Of a stretch of DNA of 64,000 bases, positions 7,094 through 15,339 are shown piece after piece; positions within the stretch are counted from its first letter, which is position 1, and every line of letters starts with the position of its first letter. The notes beneath the pieces were generated by a model, which did no database searches, had not been told where the DNA came from, and saw only the letters and a program-made list of their open reading frames with translations. This stretch comes from Cryobacterium melibiosiphilum (GTDB taxonomy: Bacteria; Actinomycetota; Actinomycetes; Actinomycetales; Microbacteriaceae): positions 1 through 64,000 of the forward strand of contig NZ_QZVS01000076.1 of the NCBI RefSeq assembly GCF_003602235.1. The letters are read 5' to 3'. The position numbers and the translations under genes were made by a program.

Positions 7094-8467
7094 ATGACCT
7101 GGAACAGTTGGTTCAGCCACGGTGCGCCGACGGCCGGCTTCGCCGGTGGCCCGTCGATCGTGTCCCGCAACAACGCGGTCTGCAACATCTACGTGCGCGG
7201 CGGCGACAACGCCCTCTGGCAGAAAGCGTTCTTCAACGGCGCCTGGCACAACTGGGGCCGCCACAACGACGGCGCCGTGCTGGCCAGCGAACCGGCCCTC
7301 GGCTCGATGGGTCCGAACCACGAGCACGTCTTCGTGCGCGGCACCGACGGCGCGGTGTGGTCCAAGGCCTGGAACGGTGCCGGCGGATGGTCCGGCTGGT
7401 TCAACCACGGAGCCCCCGCTGCCGGCATCAACGGCGGGCCCGCCATCGTCAGCCGAAACAACACGGTCTGCAACATCTACGTGCGCGGCGGCGACAACGC
7501 CCTCTGGCAGAAGGCGTTCTTCAACGGCAGCTGGCACAACTGGGGCCGCCACAACGACGGCGCCGTGCTCGCGAGCGAACCGGCCCTCGGCACGATGGGC
7601 GCCAACCACGAGCACGTCTTCGTGCGCGGCACCGACGGCGCGGTGTGGTCCAAGGCCTGGAACGGCGCCGGCGGATGGTCCGGCTGGTTCAACCACGGCG
7701 CACCCGCCGGAGGAATGAACGGCGGACCCACCGTCGTCAGCCGCAACAGCGGCGTCTGCAACATCTACGTGCGCGGCGCCGACAATGCCCTCTGGCAGAA
7801 GGCCTACTTCGACGGTTCCTGGCACGCGTGGGGCCGCCATGACGACGGCGCAGTGCTCGCGAGCGAACCCGCCCTCGGCACCATGGGTCCGAGCCACGAA
7901 CACGTCTTCGTGCGCGGCACCGACGGCGCGGTCTGGTCGAAGGCATGGAGCCTCGTGCCCACGGTGATCCTGCACCTCAAGGTGCTCACCAACCCGACCT
8001 CGTTCACCGTGGACCAGATGGTCGCCTCCATGCGCGACGTGTATGCCAGCCGCGGCATCAATGTCGCCGTCGGCTCTCGGGAGACCCTCGACCTGCCGCT
8101 GCTGACCGACATCGACGTCAGCACCTGCATCATGGGCACGACGACGACCGAGCAGAACCAGCTGTTCGCCAACCGCAACAGTGTCGGGGCCAACCACATC
8201 GTGGCGTATTTCGTGCGGTCGACGAATCCTCCGGGCAACGGATGCGCCGCCCACCCCGCCGGACGCCCCGGCTGTGTGGTCTCCTCCACCTCGAGCAGTT
8301 GGACCCTCGGGCACGAGATCGGCCACGTGCTCGGGCTGGAACACGTCACGCCGGCTGACCGGCTGATGATGGGCAACGGCACCTGGAACATCACCAACCC
8401 GCCACCGGACCTCATCGACTCCGAGCGGGCCACGATGGATAACAGCCCGCTGACCGTGAACATTTAG
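7094..8467 (+). CDS. PLL-like lectin repeats fused to a zinc metalloprotease
   Basis: 457 residues. The ATG at 7094 has GAAGGAG seven bases before it and is preferred over the ATG at 7070. Residues 1-290 hold three near-identical 96-residue units, each with two blades of the PLL/DUF346 beta-propeller type (GGDNALWQK, RGTDGAVWSKAW, WSGWFNHGAP). Residues 295-457 are a metallopeptidase-like domain with the zinc motif HEIGHVLGLEH (about 407-417) and a Met-turn-like LMMG shortly after, as in metzincins. No signal peptide or lipobox is visible, which is odd for a sugar-binding protease. A HEAT-like gene follows at once. The natural target is unknown. Confidence 0.8.
   Translation: MTWNSWFSHGAPTAGFAGGPSIVSRNNAVCNIYVRGGDNALWQKAFFNGAWHNWGRHNDGAVLASEPALGSMGPNHEHVFVRGTDGAVWSKAWNGAGGWSGWFNHGAPAAGINGGPAIVSRNNTVCNIYVRGGDNALWQKAFFNGSWHNWGRHNDGAVLASEPALGTMGANHEHVFVRGTDGAVWSKAWNGAGGWSGWFNHGAPAGGMNGGPTVVSRNSGVCNIYVRGADNALWQKAYFDGSWHAWGRHDDGAVLASEPALGTMGPSHEHVFVRGTDGAVWSKAWSLVPTVILHLKVLTNPTSFTVDQMVASMRDVYASRGINVAVGSRETLDLPLLTDIDVSTCIMGTTTTEQNQLFANRNSVGANHIVAYFVRSTNPPGNGCAAHPAGRPGCVVSSTSSSWTLGHEIGHVLGLEHVTPADRLMMGNGTWNITNPPPDLIDSERATMDNSPLTVNI
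7180..7950 (+). repeat. 288-base internal repeat in the lectin-protease gene
   Basis: The lectin part is encoded by two full and one partial copy of a 288-base unit (starting near 7180, 7468 and 7756). Long stretches of copies 1 and 2 are identical at DNA level, including third codon positions, which indicates recent duplication or gene conversion. The third copy is more diverged. Confidence 0.85.
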
Positions 8468-8515
8468 GACCGTGAACACTGAGATTCGTGAACACTGAGA
8501 TTCGTGAACACTGAG
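8453..8515 (+). repeat. 16-base tandem repeat grown from the protease stop codon
   Basis: The last codons and stop of the protease (ACCGTGAACATTTAG) are followed by three more copies reading (GACC/ATTC)GTGAACACTGAG, each again holding a stop. The array ends beside the GGAG ribosome site of the next gene. Confidence 0.85.
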
Positions 8516-8524
8516 GAGCTTGCC

Positions 8525-8977
8525 ATGACCGTATCCATGCGCGACGTGCGTGCCGTGCTCGACCCCGACGAGGTCGATTACACCGCCGGTGCCCGCCTGG
8601 GCCCGGAGGCCCTCGAACACCTGCTCACCCTCGTGACGGACACCGATCCGGGGCTCGCGGCGAAGGCCGCCTACCTGGCCGGCAAGATTCGCGGGGACCG
8701 CTCCGAAGAGGTGCTCGCTGCGGCAGCGGCCAGCGAGGACGCCCTCGTGCGGGTGGCGGCGGCATCCGCTGCCGCGCTGCTCGGCCCCGATTCCGCCAGC
8801 CGGGTGCTCACCGATCTTGTCGTCGACGCGGACTCCGGGGTGCAGAAGCTCGCGCTGAGGTCGGTGCCGAGCGAACCGTCAGCGGAGCTGCGCAGCCGCG
8901 TGCGCGATGTCTCGGCAAGCGCGGCCGAGCCCGGCCTCCGCCTGATGGCCGACAACGTGCTGCGGGGACTGCGCTGA
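8525..8977 (+). CDS. Small HEAT-repeat-like helical protein
   Basis: 150 residues from ATG 8525, which has GAGGAG seven bases upstream. The protein is nearly all alpha-helix with alanine/leucine heptad patterns: GPEALEHLLTLVTDTDPGLAAKAAYLAGKI, then two more helix pairs ending with DPDS/DADSG turns. This is how short HEAT/ARM solenoids look. It has no catalytic motif, signal peptide or cysteine. It directly follows the lectin-metalloprotease gene, so a binding partner or inhibitor role is possible, but this rests on position only. Confidence 0.7.
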   Translation: MTVSMRDVRAVLDPDEVDYTAGARLGPEALEHLLTLVTDTDPGLAAKAAYLAGKIRGDRSEEVLAAAAASEDALVRVAAASAAALLGPDSASRVLTDLVVDADSGVQKLALRSVPSEPSAELRSRVRDVSASAAEPGLRLMADNVLRGLR

Positions 8978-9032
8978 TCGGACCACGCTAATCGGGACGT
9001 GCGCTAATCGGAACGTGCGCTAATCGGAACGT
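8971..9032 (+). repeat. 16-base tandem repeat grown from the HEAT gene stop
   Basis: The final codons and stop of the HEAT-like gene (GCGCTGATCGG) are repeated as GCTAATCGGGACGT, then twice as GCGCTAATCGGAACGT. A second small duplication, CACCATAAGCTCAGAG, lies at 9063-9094 directly before the next gene. Confidence 0.8.
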
Positions 9033-9095
9033 GCGCTGCTGTTCGAGCCTCCCTAGAGCGGCACCATAAGCTCAGAGCCACCATAAGCTCAGAGC

Positions 9096-9821
9096 ATGGA
9101 TTTTCTGCTCGACATCTGGGCGCGCGTCAGCGCTCGCAACGATGCGCTCCCCCTTTCTACCGCCTGGCTGACCATCGCGACGGCGGCCCTGCTCGTGGCC
9201 CTGCCTGTGACCTGGCAGGTGACCCGCCACGTCGTGACCATCGCGCACGAGGGTGGCCACGGGCTGGTGGCGTCGCTGAGCGGTCGAAAGCTCAGCGGCA
9301 TCCGCCTGCACTCGGACACCTCCGGCCTCACGGTCAGCCGCGGGCGCCCCACCGGGCCGGGAATGCTCTTCACCCTCCTCGCCGGGTACACCGCTCCGGC
9401 ACTGCTCGGCCTCGGCGCCGCCCGCCTGCTCGGCCTCGGCTATGATGTGGGGCTCCTCTGGGTTCTGCTTGCCGCCCTCGCGCTGCTGCTCGTGCAGATT
9501 CGCAACTGGTTCGGGCTCTGGTCGGTGCTGGTGACCGCCGCGATCGTATTCTCGGTGACCTGGTTCGGGTCGAGCATCGTGCAGAGCATCTTCGGCCTGC
9601 TGGTGACCGCCTTCCTGCTGCTCGGCGCGGTGCGCACGGTCATCGAGCTGCAGGTGACCCGTTCCCGGCGGCGCAATTCCGGCTCGGACGCCGACCAGCT
9701 GGCCCGGCTCACCCATGTTCCCGGGCTGATCTGGGTCGGAGTCTTTCTCGCCGTGAGCCTCGCCTGTCTCACGCTGGGTGCGCAGTTCCTCGGACTTACC
9801 TGCGTGGTGCTCTGCGCGTAG
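9096..9821 (+). CDS. M50B-family membrane metallopeptidase-like protein
   Basis: 241 residues with about six membrane helices. The zinc motif HEGGH (HExxH) sits at about residues 52-56 at the end of the second helix, as in peptidase M50B (site-2-protease-like) proteins, and is followed by a loop with strands (LSGIRLHSDTSGLTVSRG). The C-terminal half has four more helices and a charged RSRRRNSGSDAD loop. No ribosome site is evident; a duplicated TAAGCT lies six bases before the ATG. The substrate is unknown. It may process a membrane protein or be an inactive membrane relative. Confidence 0.75.
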   Translation: MDFLLDIWARVSARNDALPLSTAWLTIATAALLVALPVTWQVTRHVVTIAHEGGHGLVASLSGRKLSGIRLHSDTSGLTVSRGRPTGPGMLFTLLAGYTAPALLGLGAARLLGLGYDVGLLWVLLAALALLLVQIRNWFGLWSVLVTAAIVFSVTWFGSSIVQSIFGLLVTAFLLLGAVRTVIELQVTRSRRRNSGSDADQLARLTHVPGLIWVGVFLAVSLACLTLGAQFLGLTCVVLCA

Positions 9822-9846
9822 CCGCCGGCCGGGGCAGAATGAGGCC

Positions 9847-11094
9847 GTGACTACCGACAGCGCGTTAACACGGCCGCCGTTCGACGCGGGCTACGGCATC
9901 AGACGCAACCTGCTGCGACCGGATGCCTCGGAACGCGCCGACCGCGTCACCTACATCGAGCTGTTCTTCGACCTGATCTTCGTTTTCGCCCTCACCCAGC
10001 TGTCGCGGTATCTCTACGAGAACCAGTCCTGGGTCGGTGCCCTCGAATCCGCCGTGCTCGTGCTCGCCCTGTGGTGGGTGTGGGTGTACACGACCTGGGT
10101 GACCAACTGGCTCGACCCGGCCAAGCTCACCGTGCGGGGCGTCGTCATCGGCCTCGCTCTCGTGGGCCTGGTCGTCAGCACGTCGATCTACGAGTCATTC
10201 GGGGACCGTGGAATCGTCTTCGCCATCGCCTACGTTCTGCTGCAGCTCGGGCGCACCGGGTTCATGCTGCTCGCCGCCGCCCGGCACGACCGGGAATTGC
10301 ACCGCACCTTTGTGCGCATCCTGGTGTGGCTGGTTGTGGCCGGCGTGTTCTGGATCGTGGGGGCGCTTCTCCCCCTCGAATACCGTTTACCGCTCTGGCT
10401 GGCCGCCCTGGCGATCGAGTACGTCTCCGCGAGCCTCGGCTTTCGGGTGCCGGGCCTTGGCCGATCCGGTGTCGAAAGCTGGGACCTGTCCGGGCCGCAC
10501 ATCGCCGAACGCAGCGCCCTGTTCGTGATCATCGCCCTCGGCGAGTCGTTCCTCGTCACCGGTTTCGCGTTCGTGGCGCAGGAATCCTCGCTCCCCGGAG
10601 TGATCGGCCTGCTGCTGGCGTTCCTCAGCGGCCTCTCGATGTGGTGGCTGTACTTCGACCACAGCGAACGCGCCGGCGCGAAGGCCCTCGAACAGTCCGC
10701 GGAACCCGGCCGGATCGCACGAGTCGCCTACACCTATGTGCACGCCGTCATCATCGCCGGGATCGTGCTCTGCTCCGTCGCCGACAAGGAGATCCTGGAA
10801 CATCCGGCCGACGCGATGACCCTGTCCACAGCTGTGATCGTGGCCGGAGGCCCGTTCCTGTACATCGTGGGTATGTTCCTGTTTCGACTCCGGGTGACCG
10901 GCGAGGTGCTCGTGTCCTACCTCGTGGGCCTGGGCCTGCTCGGCCTCGTCTTCACCTTCGCGGTGCTCGGCGAGCCCACCGTGATCTCCCCGCTCGGCCT
11001 CGGCGCCCTCAGCGTGGGCTCACTCGTGGTCGTCGCTGCGTGGGAGACCGTGGTGCGGGTGCGTTCCGGCACGACGGATGCCTCCGCCGGCTGA
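9847..11094 (+). CDS. Low-temperature requirement protein A (LtrA) family
   Basis: 415 residues from GTG 9847. The N-terminal block ADRVTYIELFFDLIFVFALTQLSRYL is the hallmark of the LtrA family, and the later GPHIAERSALFVIIALGESFL is the second conserved block. Ten to twelve hydrophobic helices span the chain. The family name comes from a Listeria gene reported to be needed for growth in the cold; the biochemical role is not known. CAGAAT lies six bases before GTG, a spacing that would suit a leaderless transcript. Confidence 0.85.
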   Translation: MTTDSALTRPPFDAGYGIRRNLLRPDASERADRVTYIELFFDLIFVFALTQLSRYLYENQSWVGALESAVLVLALWWVWVYTTWVTNWLDPAKLTVRGVVIGLALVGLVVSTSIYESFGDRGIVFAIAYVLLQLGRTGFMLLAAARHDRELHRTFVRILVWLVVAGVFWIVGALLPLEYRLPLWLAALAIEYVSASLGFRVPGLGRSGVESWDLSGPHIAERSALFVIIALGESFLVTGFAFVAQESSLPGVIGLLLAFLSGLSMWWLYFDHSERAGAKALEQSAEPGRIARVAYTYVHAVIIAGIVLCSVADKEILEHPADAMTLSTAVIVAGGPFLYIVGMFLFRLRVTGEVLVSYLVGLGLLGLVFTFAVLGEPTVISPLGLGALSVGSLVVVAAWETVVRVRSGTTDASAG

Positions 11095-11121
11095 CCCGTC
11101 TCCCTCGCGAGAACGGAGGCG

Positions 11122-11751
11122 CTAGAAGTCGAAGCCCCCGCCGAAGTCGCCGCCACCGAAGTCGCCTCCGCCACCACCGAAATCTCCACCGCCGAAGTCG
11201 CCACCAGCGTCGCCGCCCGCGTCTCCGCCGTCGGCGCCGGCGTCACTGCCCGCGTCACCCTCGGACGCGGCATCCGCCCCGCCGCCGTCCATCGGCATGA
11301 AGGCGCTCACGAGCGCCGAGCCGATGACGAAACCGGCCACCGTGCCGAGCAGTGAGCCACCGATCATGCTGCCCATGCCCATGCCGCGCTGCCCACCCTG
11401 ACCACCCTGGTCGCCGAACGACCGGGTCAGCGTGCCGGGCTCACGCAACTCCGCGCGAGTGGCCGCCTTCGCGAGGGAGGCCGGCTGAGCGTCCTTCGGG
11501 CGTTCGCTCGGCGCTACCGTCTCGGTGAGCTGGCGAAAGAGCAGGTCACGCTGCTCATCGGTGAGTTTACTGAACGCCTCGGTGTGCACCTGCTCGATCG
11601 TTTCGGGCGGGGCCGTGCGCAGCAGGTACTGGTAGCGCTCAACGGCGATTTCATCGTCGGTGCGCTGCGGCGCGCGGGGCGCCGACTCGCGGCGAGAGAG
11701 GTTTTCGGGAGACTGTTCTTTGCGGCCGAGAATGAAATCGAGGAAGCCCAT
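11122..11751 (-). CDS. Glycine/aspartate-rich anchored protein of unknown role
   Basis: 209 residues. The N terminus MGFLDFILGRKEQSPENLSR and a helical segment (RTAPPETIEQVHTEAFSKLTDEQRDLLF) precede one hydrophobic glycine-rich helix, MIGGSLLGTVAGFVIGSALVSAFM (about 127-150). The last 55 residues are low-complexity GGDFGGGDFGGG repeats ending in FDF. I do not recognise a named family; such proteins are frequent near the actinobacterial envelope. It stands alone, with a 94-base gap to the DUF2071 gene. Confidence 0.6.
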   Translation of the reverse strand: MGFLDFILGRKEQSPENLSRRESAPRAPQRTDDEIAVERYQYLLRTAPPETIEQVHTEAFSKLTDEQRDLLFRQLTETVAPSERPKDAQPASLAKAATRAELREPGTLTRSFGDQGGQGGQRGMGMGSMIGGSLLGTVAGFVIGSALVSAFMPMDGGGADAASEGDAGSDAGADGGDAGGDAGGDFGGGDFGGGGGDFGGGDFGGGFDF

Positions 11752-11845
11752 GGTGTTCTCCTGTGTGGTGGTGGCGATGATTTTGAGTCAGTCCGTCAAC
11801 GATCCCAGCCGAATCTGGGTGAATGCTGGACTTTTCCCTACGGTT

Positions 11846-12607
11846 TTATGCGCGCCCGGAAGTGCCGAACCAGGTCGTGACTCCGGGCGAGTACAACACC
11901 GAATCCGGTGCCCGCTCTGACAGGCCCGGAAACCCGGCAACGGCGAGCAGCGTGTCCTCGAGGCGCACCAGGTCGGCGGTAAACAGCTGCCACGGCTCGT
12001 GGTGGTTGCGCAGATGCACCAGTCGGCCGCGGATACTCGTGAACAGCGCCCAGCGCGCCGTCAGGAAGTCCGCGAGCGGGTCCCCCACCACCGCCGCTGT
12101 CCGCGGCCGGGCAACGATGGTGCTGTGGGCCGCCGCGGCACCGTGTCGCACCGAGGTATAGGTCAGGAGCGCCGAGTCCGCCCGAGCGGCGACCGAATCG
12201 GACGCAGCGAGCCGGGTGCGCGACCACATGTACGGGAGGCGAAACAGCGCACGGGCGGCGAGAACCGCGGCCAGGCGGCTGGCCTCGAGCGAGACGAAGA
12301 CCACACCCCGTCGACCCTGGGCGTCGACGGCATAGAGGCGCACGTTGACCTCGACGAAGTTACCGAAGTACGGCACCGGCGGGCTGCCGAACACGGTCGC
12401 CCGGTCGAGCACGAACGGGATCAGGCCAACCCAGCTGGAGCCGTCGAACTCGTCGGGGCGCAGCCCCGGCGGCAACAGCGGGGCCACGTCGGCCGCGTCG
12501 ACCCGCCAGTGGATGAAGACCAGGTTCGACCAGCGCTGGCTGGCCGAAGCCCGGCCGACGAGGGCTGGCGCGATGGCGCTGATGGGCAGCGCGGCGGCAT
12601 CCGTTAT
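11846..12607 (-). CDS. DUF2071 (YqjF-like) protein with an AUA or lost start codon
   Basis: About 253 residues. The family blocks QRWSNLVFIHWRVDAADVAPLLPPGLRPDEFDG and SWVGLIPF are intact and place this in DUF2071, whose fold resembles acetoacetate decarboxylase. The only standard start codon is a GTG at 12487, which would remove the conserved QRW...HW block. Further upstream there is no ATG, GTG or TTG before the stop at 12697-12695. ATA at 12607-12605 has GGAGA six bases upstream and begins the likely peptide xTDAAALPISAIAP, so I set the start there. Either a non-AUG start is used or an ATG was lost. Function unknown. Confidence 0.65.
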   Translation of the reverse strand: MTDAAALPISAIAPALVGRASASQRWSNLVFIHWRVDAADVAPLLPPGLRPDEFDGSSWVGLIPFVLDRATVFGSPPVPYFGNFVEVNVRLYAVDAQGRRGVVFVSLEASRLAAVLAARALFRLPYMWSRTRLAASDSVAARADSALLTYTSVRHGAAAAHSTIVARPRTAAVVGDPLADFLTARWALFTSIRGRLVHLRNHHEPWQLFTADLVRLEDTLLAVAGFPGLSERAPDSVLYSPGVTTWFGTSGRA

Positions 12608-12714
12608 CTGGTCTCCGATGTTCGTCTGGGTCCAGAATACCCGGCCCTCACGCCTCTCAGTCCGAGGAAGATCATCCGGCGGGGCTTCTTCCCGTTATCG
12701 TACTGAGATGCTAA

Positions 12715-12724
12715 TGTCATAACA
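12715..12724 (+). promoter_or_regulatory. Candidate inositol-regulator operator before the GntR gene
   Basis: TGTCATAACA lies 41 bases before the GntR start. Very similar ten-base elements occur before iolT (minus strand TGACAGGACA and TGATAGGACA) and before iolC (TGTCAGGACA). It also fits the motif I remember for Corynebacterium IolR (KGWCHTRACA). Autoregulation is inferred. Confidence 0.55.
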
Positions 12725-12764
12725 ACTTGCCAAAGGCTGGTCGGTGTAAGGGAAGGCGTGTGAC

Positions 12765-13532
12765 ATGGCGATGGACAAGCAGGAGACGATTCTGCCGAAC
12801 GGCCTGTTCATGGATCTCGAGCGGTCCGGCCCCATCCCCCTGTACTTCCAGGTCTCCCAGCGCATCGAAAAGGCGATTCTGAGCGGCGAACTGCCCGCCG
12901 GAAGCCGCCTGGAGAACGAGGTGGCGCTCGGCGAACGGCTGGGCCTCAGCCGCCCCACCGTGCGCCGGGCCATCCAGGAAATCGTCGACAAGGGCCTGCT
13001 CGTGCGTCGACGGGGAATCGGCACCCAGGTGGTGCACGGCCAGGTCACCCGCAAGGTGGAACTGACCAGCCTCTACGACGACCTCACGAACACCCAGAAG
13101 GTCCCCTCAACGACCCTGTTGGTGCTGGAGACGGTCGCGGCTGATGCGGCGACCGCGGAGAAGCTGGCCGTGACCGAGGGCAGCCCCACCCTGCACCTGC
13201 GCCGAGTGCGCCTCGCCGACGACGTTCCGGTGGCCGTGATGGAGAACTGGCTGCCCGAGGAATTCATCGGCATCGAGCCCGACGACCTCGTGCAGCACGG
13301 TCTGTATCAGGTACTGCGTTCCCGCGGGGTGACCATGCGGGTCGCCCGGCAGCGCATCGGTGCCCGCAAGTCGACGGCCGAGGAGTCCACCCTGCTCGAG
13401 ATCGACAAAAATTCGGCCCTGCTCACCATGGACCGCACCGCGTTCGACAACTCGGGCCGGGCCGTGGAATTCGGCCACCACTGCTACCGCCCCGACCTCT
13501 ACTCCTTCGAGGTCACCCTGGTCGAGAAGTAG
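12765..13532 (+). CDS. GntR/UTRA-family regulator, likely inositol repressor IolR
   Basis: 255 residues. An N-terminal winged helix-turn-helix of the GntR type (IPLYFQVSQRIEKAILSGELPAGSRLENEVALGERLGLSRPTVRRAI, about 24-70) is joined to a UTRA ligand domain (about 95-250). AAGGGAAGG lies upstream of ATG 12765; ATG 12771 is an alternative. It faces the inositol transporter gene tail to tail, and the inositol operon lies beyond. Matching motifs before this gene, iolT and iolC support the assignment as repressor of inositol catabolism. A hairpin terminator follows directly. Confidence 0.8.
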   Translation: MAMDKQETILPNGLFMDLERSGPIPLYFQVSQRIEKAILSGELPAGSRLENEVALGERLGLSRPTVRRAIQEIVDKGLLVRRRGIGTQVVHGQVTRKVELTSLYDDLTNTQKVPSTTLLVLETVAADAATAEKLAVTEGSPTLHLRRVRLADDVPVAVMENWLPEEFIGIEPDDLVQHGLYQVLRSRGVTMRVARQRIGARKSTAEESTLLEIDKNSALLTMDRTAFDNSGRAVEFGHHCYRPDLYSFEVTLVEK

Positions 13533-13545
13533 GCCGGGACGCAGC

Positions 13546-13578
13546 AAGGCCCCGCTCGTCTGAGACGAGCGGGGCCTT
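13546..13578 (+). terminator. Terminator of the GntR gene
   Basis: A perfect 15-pair stem (AAGGCCCCGCTCGTC with its complement) and a three-base TGA loop lie 14 bases after the stop. There is no long T run, but the stem could serve both converging transcripts. Confidence 0.75.
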
Positions 13579-13580
13579 GT

Positions 13581-13648
13581 ACTTCTCTGCGTCTGTTTCT
13601 CTGCGTGCTTCTCTGCGTGTGCTTCTCTGCGCGTGCTTCTCTGCGCGT
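13581..13648 (+). repeat. 12-15 base tandem repeat between gntR and iolT
   Basis: Five units around the core CTTCTCTGCGYG fill the space between the GntR terminator and the stop codon of the inositol transporter. The last unit touches that stop. Confidence 0.8.
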
Positions 13649-15123
13649 CAGCGGCGCTTGCGAGCCCGAGCCTGCCTGGCCGACACGGTGTAAATTGCGC
13701 CGGTGGTGACGTTCTCCTCGAGTTCTTCGAGGGTGCGCCCGCGCGTTTCCGGCGCCTGCGTGATCACGAAGACCAGGGCTATGGCACCGACACCGGCGAA
13801 CAGGAAGAAGGTGCCGGTGATCCCGGCCGCCTCCACCAGGGTGAGGAAGTACAGCGACAGGAACCCGTTCGTCACCCACAGGGCGAAGATCGACACGCCG
13901 ATGCCGAAACCGCGCATGTGCAGCGGGAAGATCTCGGACAGGTAGACCCACACCGCGATGTTGAGAAACGTCTGCATCGAACCGACGAACGCGACGACCA
14001 GGAACAGGATGATGTACGGGCGGATCGGATTGCCGACGGGCAGCACCAGCGAAGAGAACCCGATCAGCAGGTGGCACGTCGTGGTCAGAGCGAAGCCGAT
14101 GATGAACGTCTTGCGTCGGCTGATGCGGTCGATCATGGCCAGGGCGAGCAGGCCACCGACCACCGCGATCACGCCGGGGGCGACGTTGGCGATGAGCGCG
14201 GCGTTCTGCGAGAAGCCGGACTCGATGAGCACGGTCTGGCCGAAGTACATGATCGAGTTGATTCCGGTGAGCTGCTGGGCGATACCCACCCCGATCCCGA
14301 TGAGCAGGATGCGCAAGAGGTTCTTGTTGGTGAGGATCGAGCGCCAGCCAAGCTGGTGCTGGCCACGCTCAGCGTTCGACACGCTCTGCACCTCGGCGAG
14401 TTCGGCCTCGGCGCGATTCTCCGGGCGAATGGTGCGCAGGATCGCGAGAGCTTCATCATTCCGGCCCTTTTCAACAAGCCAGCGTGGGGACTCGGGATTC
14501 CGCAACATTCCGAAGAAGAGCGCGATCGCCGGGAGGACACAGATCGCCAGCATGATGCGCCAGACACCCGCCACGTCTCCCCAGATCGTGCCGATGATCG
14601 CATTGACGACGAAGGCGGCCAGCTGGCCGACGACGATCATCAGCTCGTTACGTCCGGCGAGCGATCCGCGGATCTCGTAGGGCGCCATCTCCGCGAGGTA
14701 CACCGGAACGACACCGGATGCTCCACCGACGGCGAGGCCGAGGAGAACGCGTCCCAACACGAGAACCTCAAAGCTGGGAGTCACCACGCAGACGACCGCT
14801 CCGATGAAGAAGAGCGCCGCCAGCAGGATGATCGTCTTGCGTCGACCCCAGGAGTCGGCGATGCGGCCGCCGACAAGGGCACCGATCGCCGCGGCAAAGA
14901 CGAGCGAACTGGTGACGACGCCCTCGGTGAAGGCGGTGAGCCCGAGCTCCTCGGACATGGGGCGGAGGGCACCATTGATGACGCCCGTGTCGTAGCCGAA
15001 GAGCAGGCCACCAAAGGTGGCGATCAGGGCGACAACGCCCAGGCGCTTCTTGTATGGGCCGGGTGTCAGCGGCGGCAGGGTGCGTTTGGTGGACGCACCC
15101 GTCTGAATGTCGGAACTGGTCAT
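13648..15123 (-). CDS. iolT: Sugar-porter MFS transporter, likely myo-inositol uptake
   Basis: 491 residues and 12 predicted membrane helices. Sugar-porter signatures are present: FGGLLFGYDTGVINGAL in helix 1, GRIADSWGRRKT in the first loop, PESPRWLVEKGR before the central loop, and PETRGRTLEELE at the C terminus. It lies between the inositol operon and the regulator gene and has its own promoter region with two copies of the shared operator-like motif, so inositol is the likely substrate. Another polyol cannot be excluded. ATG at 15123 is followed by a polar 28-residue N terminus. Confidence 0.85.
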   Translation of the reverse strand: MTSSDIQTGASTKRTLPPLTPGPYKKRLGVVALIATFGGLLFGYDTGVINGALRPMSEELGLTAFTEGVVTSSLVFAAAIGALVGGRIADSWGRRKTIILLAALFFIGAVVCVVTPSFEVLVLGRVLLGLAVGGASGVVPVYLAEMAPYEIRGSLAGRNELMIVVGQLAAFVVNAIIGTIWGDVAGVWRIMLAICVLPAIALFFGMLRNPESPRWLVEKGRNDEALAILRTIRPENRAEAELAEVQSVSNAERGQHQLGWRSILTNKNLLRILLIGIGVGIAQQLTGINSIMYFGQTVLIESGFSQNAALIANVAPGVIAVVGGLLALAMIDRISRRKTFIIGFALTTTCHLLIGFSSLVLPVGNPIRPYIILFLVVAFVGSMQTFLNIAVWVYLSEIFPLHMRGFGIGVSIFALWVTNGFLSLYFLTLVEAAGITGTFFLFAGVGAIALVFVITQAPETRGRTLEELEENVTTGAIYTVSARQARARKRR

Positions 15124-15189
15124 CGCGACTCCTGTGTCTGGGACCGCTCCGATGCGGCCCGCAATTACACCATCGTTTCATATGACAGT

Positions 15190-15220
15190 ATGTCCTGTCA
15201 AACTGCCATGTCCTATCAAA
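15190..15220 (-). promoter_or_regulatory. Two direct operator-like repeats upstream of iolT
   Basis: On the minus strand, TTTGATAGGACAT and TTTGACAGGACAT are repeated with an 18-base period, about 67 bases before the iolT start. Each contains the ten-base element shared with the iolC and gntR regions, and the downstream copy includes a TTGACA that could be a -35 box. Confidence 0.55.
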
Positions 15221-15243
15221 GTCGACCGCACACACGGAAACAA

Positions 15244-15319
15244 GGACGACCCGGGTGGATACCCGAGTCGTCCCGGCCCCTGGCCAACAAGAATGCCCCG
15301 AATTTCTCCGGGGCATTCT
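15244..15319 (-). terminator. Two tandem hairpins after the iol operon
   Basis: On the minus strand, the first hairpin (15291-15319, stem GAATGCCCCG with its complement) lies 21 bases after the iolH stop. A second one (15244-15273, a seven-pair stem, one mismatch, then five more pairs) follows. Neither has a strong T tract. They separate the iol operon from the iolT promoter. Confidence 0.6.
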
Positions 15320-15339
15320 GTGGATTTTCGACGGTTTCG

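Noticed and set aside
6977..9032. CRISPR array suspected from repeated short units
   Set aside because: Units are directly tandem without unique spacers, imperfect, and have no cas genes nearby.
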